From: Chryseobacterium lactis
Lineage (GTDB): Bacteria; Bacteroidota; Bacteroidia; Flavobacteriales; Weeksellaceae
Length of the DNA stretch: 64,000 nucleotides
Direction: 5' to 3'
NCBI RefSeq assembly: GCF_003815875.1
Contig: NZ_CP033924.1
Coordinates: forward strand, 4,030,001-4,094,000
A program made the translations under genes and the position numbers. Each line of letters opens with the position of its first letter. Position 1 is the stretch's first letter. Under the pieces are notes generated by a model. It did no database searches. It worked only from the letters and a program-made list of their open reading frames with translations, and was not told the origin of the DNA. Shown here piece after piece: positions 24,980 through 34,273 of the stretch.

Positions 24980-24983
24980 TGTA

Positions 24984-24991
24984 TATATTTG
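24984..24991 (+). promoter_or_regulatory. Bacteroidota -7 element of the cys operon (TATATTTG)
   Basis: Exact TAnnTTTG match, with TTTG at 24958-24961 as -33. It stands 22 bases before the ATG at 25014. Confidence 0.65.
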
Positions 24992-25013
24992 CAAGACTTA
25001 ATTTCAATTGGAT

Positions 25014-25727
25014 ATGGAAAACAATCTGAAAAATGAATTTGAAAAACTACAGGAAGAAGCCTTAATTGCTTCTTTTCAAGATAATGGGTTACAGGTATTG
25101 GTAGACAGATTTCCAGGTAAGGTTATCTTTTCCACCAGTTTCAGTTATGAAGATCAGGTGATTACTCATCTGATAAAAAATCTGGATGTTGATATTTTCA
25201 CATTGGATACAGGACGTCTTTTCGAACAGACTTATGAAACCTGGACTTCCACAAGAGCTTTTTTTAAGAAAAATATCAAGGCGTATTATCCGAATACCGA
25301 AGAACTCAGAAAATTCGTATCAGAAAACGGACCCGATTCTTTTTATCAGTCTGTAGAGCAAAGAAAAGCCTGCTGTACAATCCGTAAGGTTCATCCTTTG
25401 AAAAAAGCATTGGAAGGTTATAAAGTATGGATTACCGGTCTTCGGTCAGAGCATTCTGCAAACCGACAGAATATGCCCCAGCTGGAATGGGATCCGGATA
25501 ATAAAATCATCAAATTTCATCCGATCCTTCACTGGACATCTGAACAGGTAACAGAGTACGTAAAGGCTCATCATTTACCTTATAACCATCTTCATAAAAA
25601 AGGTTTCGTCAGTATAGGCTGCGAGCCTTGTACAAGAGCCGTTAAAGAAGGAGAAGATTTCAGAGCCGGCCGCTGGTGGTGGGAAGATGCGAACAAAAAA
25701 GAATGCGGTCTGCATATTCATCAATAA
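25014..25727 (+). CDS. cysH: Adenylylsulfate (APS) reductase, iron-sulfur type
   Basis: A 237-residue reductase that makes sulfite from APS using thioredoxin. It has the PP-loop-type N-terminus FSTSFSYEDQVI, the cluster ligands CysCys at 120-121 (KACCTIRKVHPL) and CysxxCys at 203-206 (SIGCEPCTR), and the catalytic Cys231 in the C-terminal ECGLH. The CC...CxxC set marks a [4Fe-4S] enzyme, normally an APS reductase; PAPS reductases of the E. coli kind lack it. No APS kinase (cysC) is present in the cluster, which agrees. The ATG at 25014 is used; the TTG two codons earlier is unlikely. Confidence 0.92.
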   Translation: MENNLKNEFEKLQEEALIASFQDNGLQVLVDRFPGKVIFSTSFSYEDQVITHLIKNLDVDIFTLDTGRLFEQTYETWTSTRAFFKKNIKAYYPNTEELRKFVSENGPDSFYQSVEQRKACCTIRKVHPLKKALEGYKVWITGLRSEHSANRQNMPQLEWDPDNKIIKFHPILHWTSEQVTEYVKAHHLPYNHLHKKGFVSIGCEPCTRAVKEGEDFRAGRWWWEDANKKECGLHIHQ

Positions 25728-25738
25728 AAAAAGAAAAA

Positions 25739-26647
25739 ATGTCAAGACATCAATTAAACTATTTAGATCAACTGGAGTCCGAGTCTATTTATATATTAAG
25801 GGAAGTAGCAGGACAGTTTGAACGTCCGGCTCTATTATTCAGTGGAGGAAAAGACAGTATTGTACTGGCTCATCTGGCTCAGAAAGCATTTCTGCATGGA
25901 AAAATCCCGTTTACATTTGTACATGTTGATACCGGCCATAACTTTCCGGAAGTATTGAATTTCCGCGATCAGCTGGTCAATCAGCTGGATGTTACATTAG
26001 TAGCAAGAAAAGTTGAAGATACGATAAAAAGTAAAAAACTCACGGAAGCTAAAGGAAAGTTCCCAAGCAGAAACTGGCTTCAAACATACACTTTATTGGA
26101 TACCATTGAGGAGTTTGAATTTGATGCCTGCATCGGAGGAGCCAGAAGAGATGAGGAAAAGGCACGTGCTAAAGAAAGAATATTCTCGGTTCGTGATGAA
26201 TTCGGACAATGGGATCCAAAACTTCAGCGCCCGGAGCTATGGAATATTTTTAACGGAAAAATCCATAAAGGAGAAAATGTAAGAATTTTCCCGATCAGCA
26301 ACTGGACGGAACTTGATATCTGGAACTACATCCGAAGAGAAAAAATTGACTTACCTTCCATTTATTTCTCGCATGAAAGGGAAGTGGTAGATCTTAACGG
26401 ACAATGGCTTGCGAATTCTGAGCATGTATTCTTGGATCCGGATGATATTATTACTACAAAGAAAATACGCTACAGAACCGTTGGAGATATGACCTGTACC
26501 GCTGCTGTGGAATCCCATGCAGAAACCATTGATGCGGTCATCGAAGAGATTGTTGCGACCAGAATTTCAGAACGTGGCGAAACCCGTATTGATGACAGGG
26601 TAACGGAAGCTGCCATGGAAGACCGTAAGAAAGGAGGCTACTTTTAA
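25739..26647 (+). CDS. cysD: Sulfate adenylyltransferase subunit 2 (ATP sulfurylase)
   Basis: A 302-residue PP-loop enzyme, the same length as E. coli CysD. The PP-loop is FSGGKDS (residues 34-40). With CysN it makes APS from sulfate and ATP, driven by GTP. RRDEEKARAKERIFS and the C-terminal RKKGGYF are family hallmarks. The start MSRHQLNYL at 25739, 12 bases after cysH, is preferred over a longer frame that runs 21 residues back into cysH. Confidence 0.94.
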   Translation: MSRHQLNYLDQLESESIYILREVAGQFERPALLFSGGKDSIVLAHLAQKAFLHGKIPFTFVHVDTGHNFPEVLNFRDQLVNQLDVTLVARKVEDTIKSKKLTEAKGKFPSRNWLQTYTLLDTIEEFEFDACIGGARRDEEKARAKERIFSVRDEFGQWDPKLQRPELWNIFNGKIHKGENVRIFPISNWTELDIWNYIRREKIDLPSIYFSHEREVVDLNGQWLANSEHVFLDPDDIITTKKIRYRTVGDMTCTAAVESHAETIDAVIEEIVATRISERGETRIDDRVTEAAMEDRKKGGYF

Positions 26648-26658
26648 ATTAGCAATCA

Positions 26659-26725
26659 GTAATGAGTAATAAGTAATAGAATTTGACCTCTTATTACTTT
26701 TAACAATCACAGTATTACTCATTAC
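26659..26725. repeat. Long imperfect hairpin between cysD and cysN
   Basis: GTAATGAGTAATA (26659-26671) is the exact inverse of TATTACTCATTAC (26713-26725); inside, AGTAATAAG pairs with CTTATTACT. The AT-rich element fills most of the 108-base space between two genes whose products form one complex, so it may be an inserted repeat or an RNA stability/processing site. Confidence 0.6.
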
Positions 26726-26755
26726 CTATTACTCATTATTAATAATTAAAGTCGG

Positions 26756-27994
26756 ATGGATATATTAAGATTTATAACAGCAGGAAGCGTTGATGACGGC
26801 AAAAGTACCCTTATCGGACGCCTGCTTTACGATAGCAAAAGTATTTTACAGGATCAGTTGGAAGTACTTGAAAAACATTCTAAAAACAAAAATGAAGACG
26901 GAGTAGACCTTGCTCTTTTAACTGACGGTTTGCGGGCAGAAAGAGAACAGGGAATCACGATTGATGTGGCCTACAGATATTTTTCAACACCTAAAAGAAA
27001 ATTTATCATCGCCGATGCACCGGGTCACGTTCAATATACCAGAAACATGATTACCGGAGCATCAAACTCTGATCTTATGGTTATTCTGATTGACGCCCGT
27101 AAAGGAGTTATTGAGCAGACAAGAAGACATTCCATTATTGCATCATTGTTAAAGTTGAAAAAAGTTGCAGTGGCCATTAATAAAATGGATATGGTAGATT
27201 ATTCGGAAGAAGTTTTTGAAACGATAAAATCTGATTATTCTAAAATTGCAGATAACCTGGGACTGAATGACGTTACTTATTTTCCGATTTCTGCATTGAA
27301 AGGGGATAATATTGTTTCAACATCATCAAGAACAGAATGGTATGAAGGCCAATCTCTTCTGGATTATCTGGAACAGGTAACGTTAAATGAAGAATTCAAC
27401 AATGGAAGCCGTTTCCAGGTTCAGTATGTAATTCGTCCTCAAACAGAAGAACTACACGATTACAGAGGATATGCAGGGAAAATATTAAGCGGAAAATTTA
27501 AAAAAGGAGATAAAATTCATATTCTTCCGGCAGGTTTAACAAGTGAGATTTCTAAAATTGAAATCCATGGAGAAGAACAAGAAGAAGCAGTTGAAGGACA
27601 GCCCGTTGTCATTCACATTGCCCATGACCTGGATATCAGCAGGGGAGATCTGTTTGCCAATGAGGAACAGCTCCCGGCAGTAGAAAAAGATCTCGAAGTT
27701 CTTTTGTGCTGGCTTGATCAAAAGCCGTTGCAACCTGGTAATAAATACCTGCTGCAGCAAAATAGCAGATTGGTTAAAGCCATTGTAAAGGAAGTGGACT
27801 ATAAAATCAACGTCAACACCCTTAGCAGGGAGCAGGTTGATGGTGACATTAAACTCAATGAAATTGTGAAAGTTACCTTGCGAACGGCACAACCTTTGGT
27901 CTATGATAGTTTTATCAGTAATAAAACAACAGGGTCTGCAATTTTGGTGGATGAAACCTCCAATTCAACGGTTGCAGCCTGCATAATCCAATAG
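26756..27994 (+). CDS. cysN: Sulfate adenylyltransferase subunit 1 (GTPase)
   Basis: A 412-residue EF-Tu-like GTPase; E. coli CysN is longer (about 475). GTP motifs: GSVDDGKST (P-loop), DAPGHVQYTRNM (G3) and NKMD (G4). Beta-barrel domains 2 and 3 follow. GTP hydrolysis drives sulfate adenylylation by CysD. There is no CysC (APS kinase) domain at the C-terminus, in keeping with an APS reductase route. It is followed 5 bases later by cysE. Confidence 0.93.
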   Translation: MDILRFITAGSVDDGKSTLIGRLLYDSKSILQDQLEVLEKHSKNKNEDGVDLALLTDGLRAEREQGITIDVAYRYFSTPKRKFIIADAPGHVQYTRNMITGASNSDLMVILIDARKGVIEQTRRHSIIASLLKLKKVAVAINKMDMVDYSEEVFETIKSDYSKIADNLGLNDVTYFPISALKGDNIVSTSSRTEWYEGQSLLDYLEQVTLNEEFNNGSRFQVQYVIRPQTEELHDYRGYAGKILSGKFKKGDKIHILPAGLTSEISKIEIHGEEQEEAVEGQPVVIHIAHDLDISRGDLFANEEQLPAVEKDLEVLLCWLDQKPLQPGNKYLLQQNSRLVKAIVKEVDYKINVNTLSREQVDGDIKLNEIVKVTLRTAQPLVYDSFISNKTTGSAILVDETSNSTVAACIIQ

Positions 27995-27999
27995 AAAAA

Positions 28000-28830
28000 A
28001 TGGCAATTCCCCATCATTTGATTGAAAGAATTCATCACAGTAAGCAAAATAATATTCATGGATTCTTCGATAAAATAAAGACTAAAAAATTTGTTAAAGA
28101 TTTGTACGAAGTGCTTTTTCTTCCTCAAAGAAACAATACTGAAAAACAATTGAAAGCAAATTTTGAAGCCCTGAACCAGCATCTTTTTGACCTGATTATT
28201 ATTGTGACAGGAAATAGAGAAAGTACTGAAGCTAATGTCAACCGGTTTTTTGAGGCTTTAGATGAGTTGTATGATCAGTTGGTGTTGGATGCACAATCTA
28301 TTTTAGAATTCGACCCGGCCGCAAATTCTCTGGAAGAAGTATATCTTGCCTATCCCGGTTTTTTTGCCACCTACGTCTACCGTATTTCGCATCAGCTCTG
28401 GAGTCAGAATGTTCAGATCCTACCCCGTGTGATCTCAGAATATGCACATAGTAAAACAGGAATAGATATTCACCCGGGAGCAGAAATTGGAAAATCTTTT
28501 TTTATTGATCACGGAACAGGAATTGTCATTGGAGAAACAACAATTATCGGAAATCATGTCAAAATCTATCAGGGAGTAACCCTCGGAGCTTTGAATGTTT
28601 CCAAAGAAAAAGCCAACCAGAAAAGGCATCCAACCATTGAAGATGATGTCATCATTTATTCAGGAGCTACTATTCTGGGCGGAAATACAACGATAGGCAG
28701 AGAAAGTATTATCGGAGGAAATGTCTGGATAACACAGGATGTTCCTGCCAATTCTCTGGTGTATCACAAAAGTGAAATAAAAATAAAGGAAAACAGTTCA
28801 TTACCAGAATCTCTAACCTTTGTTATATAA
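28000..28830 (+). CDS. cysE: Serine O-acetyltransferase
   Basis: A 276-residue enzyme that acetylates serine to O-acetylserine. The N-terminal half is helical; the C-terminal half is a left-handed beta helix of hexapeptide repeats, with IDIHPGAEIGKSFFIDHGTGIVIGET carrying the catalytic His and Asp, and VTLGALNVSKE and ILGGNTTIGRESIIGGNVWIT after it. It lies 5 bases after cysN and 27 before the cysteine synthase gene, its usual partner in the cysteine synthase complex. The acidic tail ends in LPESLTFVI, with a C-terminal Ile as needed for CysK binding. Confidence 0.93.
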   Translation: MAIPHHLIERIHHSKQNNIHGFFDKIKTKKFVKDLYEVLFLPQRNNTEKQLKANFEALNQHLFDLIIIVTGNRESTEANVNRFFEALDELYDQLVLDAQSILEFDPAANSLEEVYLAYPGFFATYVYRISHQLWSQNVQILPRVISEYAHSKTGIDIHPGAEIGKSFFIDHGTGIVIGETTIIGNHVKIYQGVTLGALNVSKEKANQKRHPTIEDDVIIYSGATILGGNTTIGRESIIGGNVWITQDVPANSLVYHKSEIKIKENSSLPESLTFVI

Positions 28831-28857
28831 ATTAAAAAAAATAAAAATTGTATTGGT

Positions 28858-29769
28858 ATGAAATTTCAGAACACATTGGAAACGATTGGGAATACGCCAG
28901 TCGTAAAGATTAATCAACTTTTCAATTCAGATCATGAAATCTGGATCAAATTGGAAAAAAGCAATCCCGGAGGAAGCATTAAAGACAGAATTGCTTTAGC
29001 GATGATTGAAGATGCAGAAGCAAAAGGATTATTAAACAAAAACAGTACGATTATAGAGCCTACCAGTGGAAATACAGGAATAGGTCTCGCCCTTGTAGCT
29101 GCAGTGAAGGGATACAAACTTATTCTGGTAATGCCCGAAAGTATGAGTATAGAACGCCGTAAAATCATGCAGGCTTACGGAGCCGAATTTGTACTTACTC
29201 CAAGAGAAAAAGGGATGAAAGGGGCTATTGAAAAAGCAAATGAGCTGGCAGAACAAACACCCAATTCATGGATTCCAAAGCAATTTGACAATCCTGCCAA
29301 TGTACAGATACATGTTGAAACAACCGCTCAGGAAATCATAAAAGACTTCCCGGATGGCCTTGATTATATCATTACAGGAGTGGGAACCGGAGGACATATC
29401 ACCGGAATTGCAAAAGCGGTAAAAGAGAAATTTCCAAATGTTAAAGTGATTGCAGTAGAGCCGGAATTATCACCGGTATTAAGCGGCGGAAGTCCCGCAC
29501 CACATCCTTTACAAGGGCTGGGAGCTGGTTTTGTCCCTTCAATCTTAGACATCACCCTTTTGGATGGAGTGATCACAGTAGGAAAAGACGAAGCGTATGA
29601 GTACGCCATCAATGCTGCAAAAAAAGAAGGTCTTTTTGTAGGAGTGTCTACAGGAGCAGCTTTAGCAGCAATAGCCAAACACTTACCGGAAATACAACCT
29701 AACGCCAAAATTCTTACCATCAACTACGATACCGGAGAAAGGTATCTGTCAGTAGAAGGACTCTTCTAA
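28858..29769 (+). CDS. cysK: Cysteine synthase A (O-acetylserine sulfhydrylase)
   Basis: A 303-residue PLP enzyme that makes cysteine from O-acetylserine and sulfide. The PLP lysine is in [11 protein letters not shown], the substrate loop in [12 protein letters not shown] and the phosphate-binding glycines in [19 protein letters not shown] lies near the C-terminus. It is the final enzyme of the pathway in this cluster and sits directly after cysE. Confidence 0.95.
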   Translation: MKFQNTLETIGNTPVVKINQLFNSDHEIWIKLEKSNPGGSIKDRIALAMIEDAEAKGLLNKNSTIIEPTSGNTGIGLALVAAVKGYKLILVMPESMSIERRKIMQAYGAEFVLTPREKGMKGAIEKANELAEQTPNSWIPKQFDNPANVQIHVETTAQEIIKDFPDGLDYIITGVGTGGHITGIAKAVKEKFPNVKVIAVEPELSPVLSGGSPAPHPLQGLGAGFVPSILDITLLDGVITVGKDEAYEYAINAAKKEGLFVGVSTGAALAAIAKHLPEIQPNAKILTINYDTGERYLSVEGLF

Positions 29770-29793
29770 ATCCTCAACTAACACCGACTTTCA

Positions 29794-30639
29794 ATGAAAT
29801 CAATTATAAAATCACCAAAGGTTTACCTTATCGGTGCAGGGCCCGGCAACCCTGAACTGATCACTGTAAAAGCTGTAAAAGCAATCGCTCAGGCTGATGT
29901 CATCTTATGTGACCGTCTCGTAAGCCCTGAGATCCTAGAAACATATGCCCGGAAACATACAAAAATCATCTACGTAGGCAAAGAATGCAGTAAAAATGCA
30001 TCAACCCCTCAATCTCATATCAATACTTTGATGGTAGACTATGCCCGCCAGAATAAAACTATCGTAAGGCTTAAAGGTGGCGATGTTTCCATATTCTCCA
30101 ATATTCTGGATGAATTACAGGCTTTAAAACAAAATTATATTCCCTACGAGATTATTCCTGGAATCACTGCAGCTTTAGGAGCAGCAGCTTACGCAGGTAT
30201 GCCTTTAACCGCGAGAGGATATTCCACATCGGTTCGGTTTTTAACATATTATAAATCTGATATTCTGAACGAAGACTACTGGAAAGAGCTTGCCGGAACT
30301 AATGATACTCTTGTTTTTTATATGTCTAAAGGTAATCTTACTGCTCTTGTGGAGAAATTCCTTGCCCTTGAAATTTCGGAAGAAAAGAAAATAGCGGTTA
30401 TTGAACAAGCTACCACTCCTTACCAGAAAGTGTATACTTCTTCGTTTGAAGGTTTTAATGAAACTTTTGGAGATAAAAATTTTGCTTCTCCTTCACTGGT
30501 TGTTATAGGGAAGATCGTTAATCTTCATGAAGAATTTTCCTGGCTTGAAAATGCTGAGCAGGAAGGGCTTTATTTTAAATCTGTAGAGAATGGAAGTCTA
30601 ATCCCCAACACTCAAAATTTCTTTGAATATGCTGTCTGA
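29794..30639 (+). CDS. cobA: Uroporphyrinogen-III C-methyltransferase (SUMT)
   Basis: A 281-residue SAM-dependent methyltransferase that makes precorrin-2, the first step to siroheme, the cofactor of sulfite reductase. Motifs: VYLIGAGPGNPELITVKA (N-terminal SAM loop), DVILCDRLV, VRLKGGDVSIF and GITAALGAAAYAGMPLTARG. The remaining siroheme steps (precorrin-2 oxidation and ferrochelation) are in the fusion protein at 37351. It overlaps the start of cysJ by 17 bases. Confidence 0.92.
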   Translation: MKSIIKSPKVYLIGAGPGNPELITVKAVKAIAQADVILCDRLVSPEILETYARKHTKIIYVGKECSKNASTPQSHINTLMVDYARQNKTIVRLKGGDVSIFSNILDELQALKQNYIPYEIIPGITAALGAAAYAGMPLTARGYSTSVRFLTYYKSDILNEDYWKELAGTNDTLVFYMSKGNLTALVEKFLALEISEEKKIAVIEQATTPYQKVYTSSFEGFNETFGDKNFASPSLVVIGKIVNLHEEFSWLENAEQEGLYFKSVENGSLIPNTQNFFEYAV

Positions 30640-32341
30640 CAATAAATTGAATGTATTAAAACAAATATCCGGAGATTTCTCCAGAGATGAAGCCATCTGG
30701 GCAAGCGGATATCTGGCAGGTCTGGCCGGAGGAAGCTCTCTGGCAGCCACGTTGCCTCCGCAACAAACTGATAGCAATATCGTGAATATTGTAAAGAAAA
30801 TAACACTGGCCTACGGAACCGAAACGGGAAATAGTAAAAAACTGGCTACTTCACTGGCAGGAATTATAAAGAAAAAAGGTATTCAGGTAAAATTAGCTGA
30901 TCTTTCACAATACAAACCAAAAGATCTTGGGAAAGAAGAATTCTTTTTTGTCATCATCAGTACACAGGGAGAAGGAGAGCCACCAGCACTTGCTAAAAAG
31001 TTCTATGATTATATTCATGAAAATGAAATCAATCTCAGCCCTCTGAAATTTGGAGTGCTGGCACTGGGAGATAGCAGCTATCCTCAATTTTGCAAAACAG
31101 GAGAAGAGGTGGATAGTCGTTTTGAAATACTGGGTGCTCAGCGTATTATTCCATTGAAAAAATGTGATATTGATTATGAACAGGAAGCTGCTCAATGGAT
31201 AGATCATGTCTTTGAAACAGTTAGTAAAAATTCTGCTGGGACTCAAAAAAATATTTTAATCCCAAAAGTTTTAAGCGGAAGAAAGAAATATCAAGGGAAA
31301 GTAGCCTCCATTATTAATCTGAATGATATTACTTCTGAAAAGGAAACCTATCACATCGAAATAGAAACCGAAGAAGCGCTTGTGTATCAGCCCGGTGCTG
31401 CATTAGGAATCTTACCTTTCAACTCCAGATCAGTCGTTGATGACATTATTGCGCTCACCGGTATTGATGCTAAAAAACAAGTTGAAACCACAAAAGTTAC
31501 AGATAATGTAGAAACGCTTTTACGAAAACATCTTAATGTTAGTTATCTGCTGAAATCGGTGGTAGCACAATATGCAAAGATTACAGGACATTCCATTCCG
31601 GAGGTTCGCTTAAGTCTTCTTGATCTTTTAAGAATTTATCCTGTGAAAAATGCTGAAGAATTCGAGGATGTTATCAGAATATTAACAGGACAGGCACCTC
31701 GTCTGTACTCTATATCTTCATCGCCGGAAGCTCATGGTGATACTGAAATTCACATTACCGTTGCAAAATCAGAATTCCTTATCGATCACCAGAAACATAA
31801 TGGTTTATGCAGTGGCTTCCTTAGTGAATTCAGTGAAGGAGAAGACGTTGAATTCTACATTCAGGATGCAGGTCACTTCAAACTTCCGGAACATGACAAA
31901 GATTTGATTATGATCGGTCCGGGAACAGGCATTGCTCCTTTCAGATCATTCCTTTGGGAACGTGATGCTGTAGGTGCCGAAGGGAGAAACTGGCTATTTT
32001 TTGGAGACAGGAATTTTGTTTCTGACTTTTTGTATCAGGCGGAACTTCAGGATTTTCTTAAGACAGGCAGTCTGACCCATTTAGATCTTGCTTTTTCAAG
32101 AGATACTGACGAAAAGGTATATGTTCAGCACAAACTCCAACAAAGATCTCAGGAGATTTTTTACTGGCTTGAAGGCGGTGCATCCGTTTATTTGTGTGGT
32201 GCTAAGGAACCGATGAGCCATGACGTAGAGCAAACTTTAGTGAATATCATTCAAAACGAAGGGAAACGAACTAAAGATGAAGCTCTTCAATACCTGGAAG
32301 AAATGGAATTAAATGGCAGATATGCTAAAGATGTTTATTAA
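30623..32341 (+). CDS. cysJ: Assimilatory sulfite reductase flavoprotein subunit (NADPH)
   Basis: A 572-residue flavoprotein (two residues shorter if ATG 30629 is the start). Domain order: short N-terminal helix region, flavodoxin/FMN domain (LAYGTETGNSKKLATSLAG, ISTQGEGEPP, GVLALGDSSYPQFC), FAD-binding domain (RLYSISSSPEAHGDTEIHITV) and NADPH-binding domain (GPGTGIAPFRSFLWER, FFGDRNFVSDFLYQ). It passes electrons from NADPH to the hemoprotein CysI. It begins inside the end of cobA. Confidence 0.93.
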   Translation: MNMLSDNKLNVLKQISGDFSRDEAIWASGYLAGLAGGSSLAATLPPQQTDSNIVNIVKKITLAYGTETGNSKKLATSLAGIIKKKGIQVKLADLSQYKPKDLGKEEFFFVIISTQGEGEPPALAKKFYDYIHENEINLSPLKFGVLALGDSSYPQFCKTGEEVDSRFEILGAQRIIPLKKCDIDYEQEAAQWIDHVFETVSKNSAGTQKNILIPKVLSGRKKYQGKVASIINLNDITSEKETYHIEIETEEALVYQPGAALGILPFNSRSVVDDIIALTGIDAKKQVETTKVTDNVETLLRKHLNVSYLLKSVVAQYAKITGHSIPEVRLSLLDLLRIYPVKNAEEFEDVIRILTGQAPRLYSISSSPEAHGDTEIHITVAKSEFLIDHQKHNGLCSGFLSEFSEGEDVEFYIQDAGHFKLPEHDKDLIMIGPGTGIAPFRSFLWERDAVGAEGRNWLFFGDRNFVSDFLYQAELQDFLKTGSLTHLDLAFSRDTDEKVYVQHKLQQRSQEIFYWLEGGASVYLCGAKEPMSHDVEQTLVNIIQNEGKRTKDEALQYLEEMELNGRYAKDVY

Positions 32342-32376
32342 ACGGCATTAAAATTACCAAATTAAAAAAAACAAAA

Positions 32377-34053
32377 ATGAATAACGATAAAGATAATCTT
32401 TCGGCTGTAGAAAGGATTAAAACCGGCAGTAACGGACTCAGAGGAACCTTAAAAGAAAGCCTGTCTGACGATTTTACAGGAGCCATCAGAGAAGATGATC
32501 AGACGCTGATCAAATTCCATGGGATGTATCAGCAGGATGACAGAGATAGGAGAGAAGATCGCGTTGCCAAAAAGCTTGAATGGTTGTATTCTTATATGAT
32601 CCGGCTACGACTTCCCGGCGGCTTTTTAACCCCGGAACAATGGGTAGGTCTGAATAAAACGGCAGAGGATCACTCGACAGGAACTATAAAAATTACCACG
32701 AGACAAACCATTCAGCTGCATGGTATTTTAAAATCACAATTAAAACCCACTATTCAGAGTTTTAATCTGCAGCATCTTGATTCCATCGCGGCTTGTGGGG
32801 ATGTCAACAGAAATGTAACGTGTACTGCAAACCCTTCAGAATCACCTTTTCATCAGCAGGCTTACGAACTGGCGGGGAAAATCAGTGAAATGTGTCTTCC
32901 TAAAACTCAGTCGTATTACGATATATGGATTGATGATGAATTGATAGTGGATCGAAAAAAAGAAGAAGATCCTTTATATCAGGACAGATATCTTCCAAGA
33001 AAACTGAAAATAGGAATTGCATTTCCGCCCAACAACGACGTGGATGTTTTCATCAATGATATTGCCTTGATTGCCATTATTGAGAACAACGAAATTGTTG
33101 GGTATAATATTGCTGCAGGCGGTGGATTGGGAGCTACCCACGGGAATGAAGCAACCTATGCCCGGCTGGCTTCTGTGCTTGGTTTTGTTGATACCGAAGA
33201 AAAAGTTTTAAAAGCAGTATACGAAATTATTACCGTACAGAGAGACTTTGGAAACAGGAGCGACAGAAAGCTTTCCAGATTAAAATATACTATTGATAAG
33301 CTTGGTATTGACCAATACAGAACAGAAGTCGAAAAAAGAACCGAATTTCAATTTGAACAGGCAAGGGAATTTAAGTTTGAACAAAGAAAAGATCGTTATG
33401 GCTGGATACAAAATCATGAAGGCAAATGGTTTTATACCCTTTTTGTTGAACATGGCAGAGTTCTCAACACAAACGAATATCCTTTAAAATCAGGATTATT
33501 AAAAATTGCTGAGACTGGCAAAGCCAATTTCCGTTTTACCTGTAATCAGAACCTTATCCTGGCTGATATTGATGAACAGGATAAAGCTGATATTGAAAAT
33601 ATTTTAAAGGAACATGGAATTTCAGATTATACGGAAGAAGCGAGTGCCTTACGTAAAAATTCTGTAGCCTGTGTTGCCTTAAATACTTGTTCATTAGCTC
33701 TTGCCGAAGCACAGCGTTATTTGCCTTCATTGGTCACAAAAATTGAACCTATTCTTGAAAAATACAGTCTTTTACAGGAAGATATCACGATTCGTATGAC
33801 CGGCTGTCCTAATGGCTGTGGAAGATCCCCGAATGCTGAGATTGGATTTGTTGGAACTGCCTATGGTAAATACAATCTGCATATTGGCGGAGACCGGTTA
33901 GGAATGCGTTTAAATACAAAGTTTAAAGAAAATATAGGAGAGGAAGAAATTCTGACCACTCTGGATGATCTTTTCGGAATATATGTACAGCAAAAACTTG
34001 CAGAAGAAACATTTGGTGATTTTTCATACCGTTACTTACAAACCTTAAATTGA
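32377..34053 (+). CDS. cysI: Assimilatory sulfite reductase hemoprotein subunit
   Basis: A 558-residue siroheme/[4Fe-4S] enzyme that reduces sulfite to sulfide. The two half-repeats typical of the family are visible, with the cluster/siroheme cysteines in CVALNTCSLALAEAQR and RMTGCPNGCGRSPNAEIG near the C-terminus; KITTRQTIQLHGILK and DVNRNVTCTANP are the sulfite-site segments. It follows cysJ by 35 bases. The TGA stop is 4 bases before a small ORF with Cys-rich end. Confidence 0.94.
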   Translation: MNNDKDNLSAVERIKTGSNGLRGTLKESLSDDFTGAIREDDQTLIKFHGMYQQDDRDRREDRVAKKLEWLYSYMIRLRLPGGFLTPEQWVGLNKTAEDHSTGTIKITTRQTIQLHGILKSQLKPTIQSFNLQHLDSIAACGDVNRNVTCTANPSESPFHQQAYELAGKISEMCLPKTQSYYDIWIDDELIVDRKKEEDPLYQDRYLPRKLKIGIAFPPNNDVDVFINDIALIAIIENNEIVGYNIAAGGGLGATHGNEATYARLASVLGFVDTEEKVLKAVYEIITVQRDFGNRSDRKLSRLKYTIDKLGIDQYRTEVEKRTEFQFEQAREFKFEQRKDRYGWIQNHEGKWFYTLFVEHGRVLNTNEYPLKSGLLKIAETGKANFRFTCNQNLILADIDEQDKADIENILKEHGISDYTEEASALRKNSVACVALNTCSLALAEAQRYLPSLVTKIEPILEKYSLLQEDITIRMTGCPNGCGRSPNAEIGFVGTAYGKYNLHIGGDRLGMRLNTKFKENIGEEEILTTLDDLFGIYVQQKLAEETFGDFSYRYLQTLN

Positions 34054-34057
34054 AAAT

Positions 34058-34141
34058 ATGACTAGCCTTTTTTATGAACGGAAAAAACTAAAACAATATC
34101 AACCTCTTCTTTTAGGCGGACGAATGTGTATGTGTTGTTGA
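34058..34141 (+). CDS. Candidate cysteine-rich leader peptide (27 residues)
   Basis: A very short ORF that begins 4 bases after the cysI stop and ends RMCMCC followed by TGA. Its last residues are Cys-Met-Cys-Cys, so ribosome movement there depends on charged tRNA-Cys. The Cys codons lie in the left arm of a 10-bp hairpin (34130-34160). This is the layout of amino-acid attenuator leaders; poly-Cys leader peptides near sulfur genes are known in Actinobacteria. The next gene is the TonB receptor at 34469. Not a recognised annotated family, and the downstream structure lacks a classic terminator, so function is inferred. Confidence 0.45.
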   Translation: MTSLFYERKKLKQYQPLLLGGRMCMCC

Positions 34142-34160
34142 TTCTTACATAACAATACAT
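34130..34160 (+). promoter_or_regulatory. Hairpin overlapping the Cys codons of the leader ORF
   Basis: ATGTGTTGTT (34130-34139) pairs fully with AACAATACAT (34151-34160), one G-U included, around an 11-base loop. The left arm covers the last Cys codons and the stop of the small ORF. A stalled ribosome would keep it open. No T-run follows the stem. Confidence 0.4.
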
Positions 34161-34273
34161 AGCTGTTTGAATATTTTAAATCGTTAAAGAAGTTTAATAC
34201 CACACATTGTCATTGCAAACCAAAGCTGAAGCAATCTCAATAATTATAGTAACGGTTTAAAACCACCCCGTCA

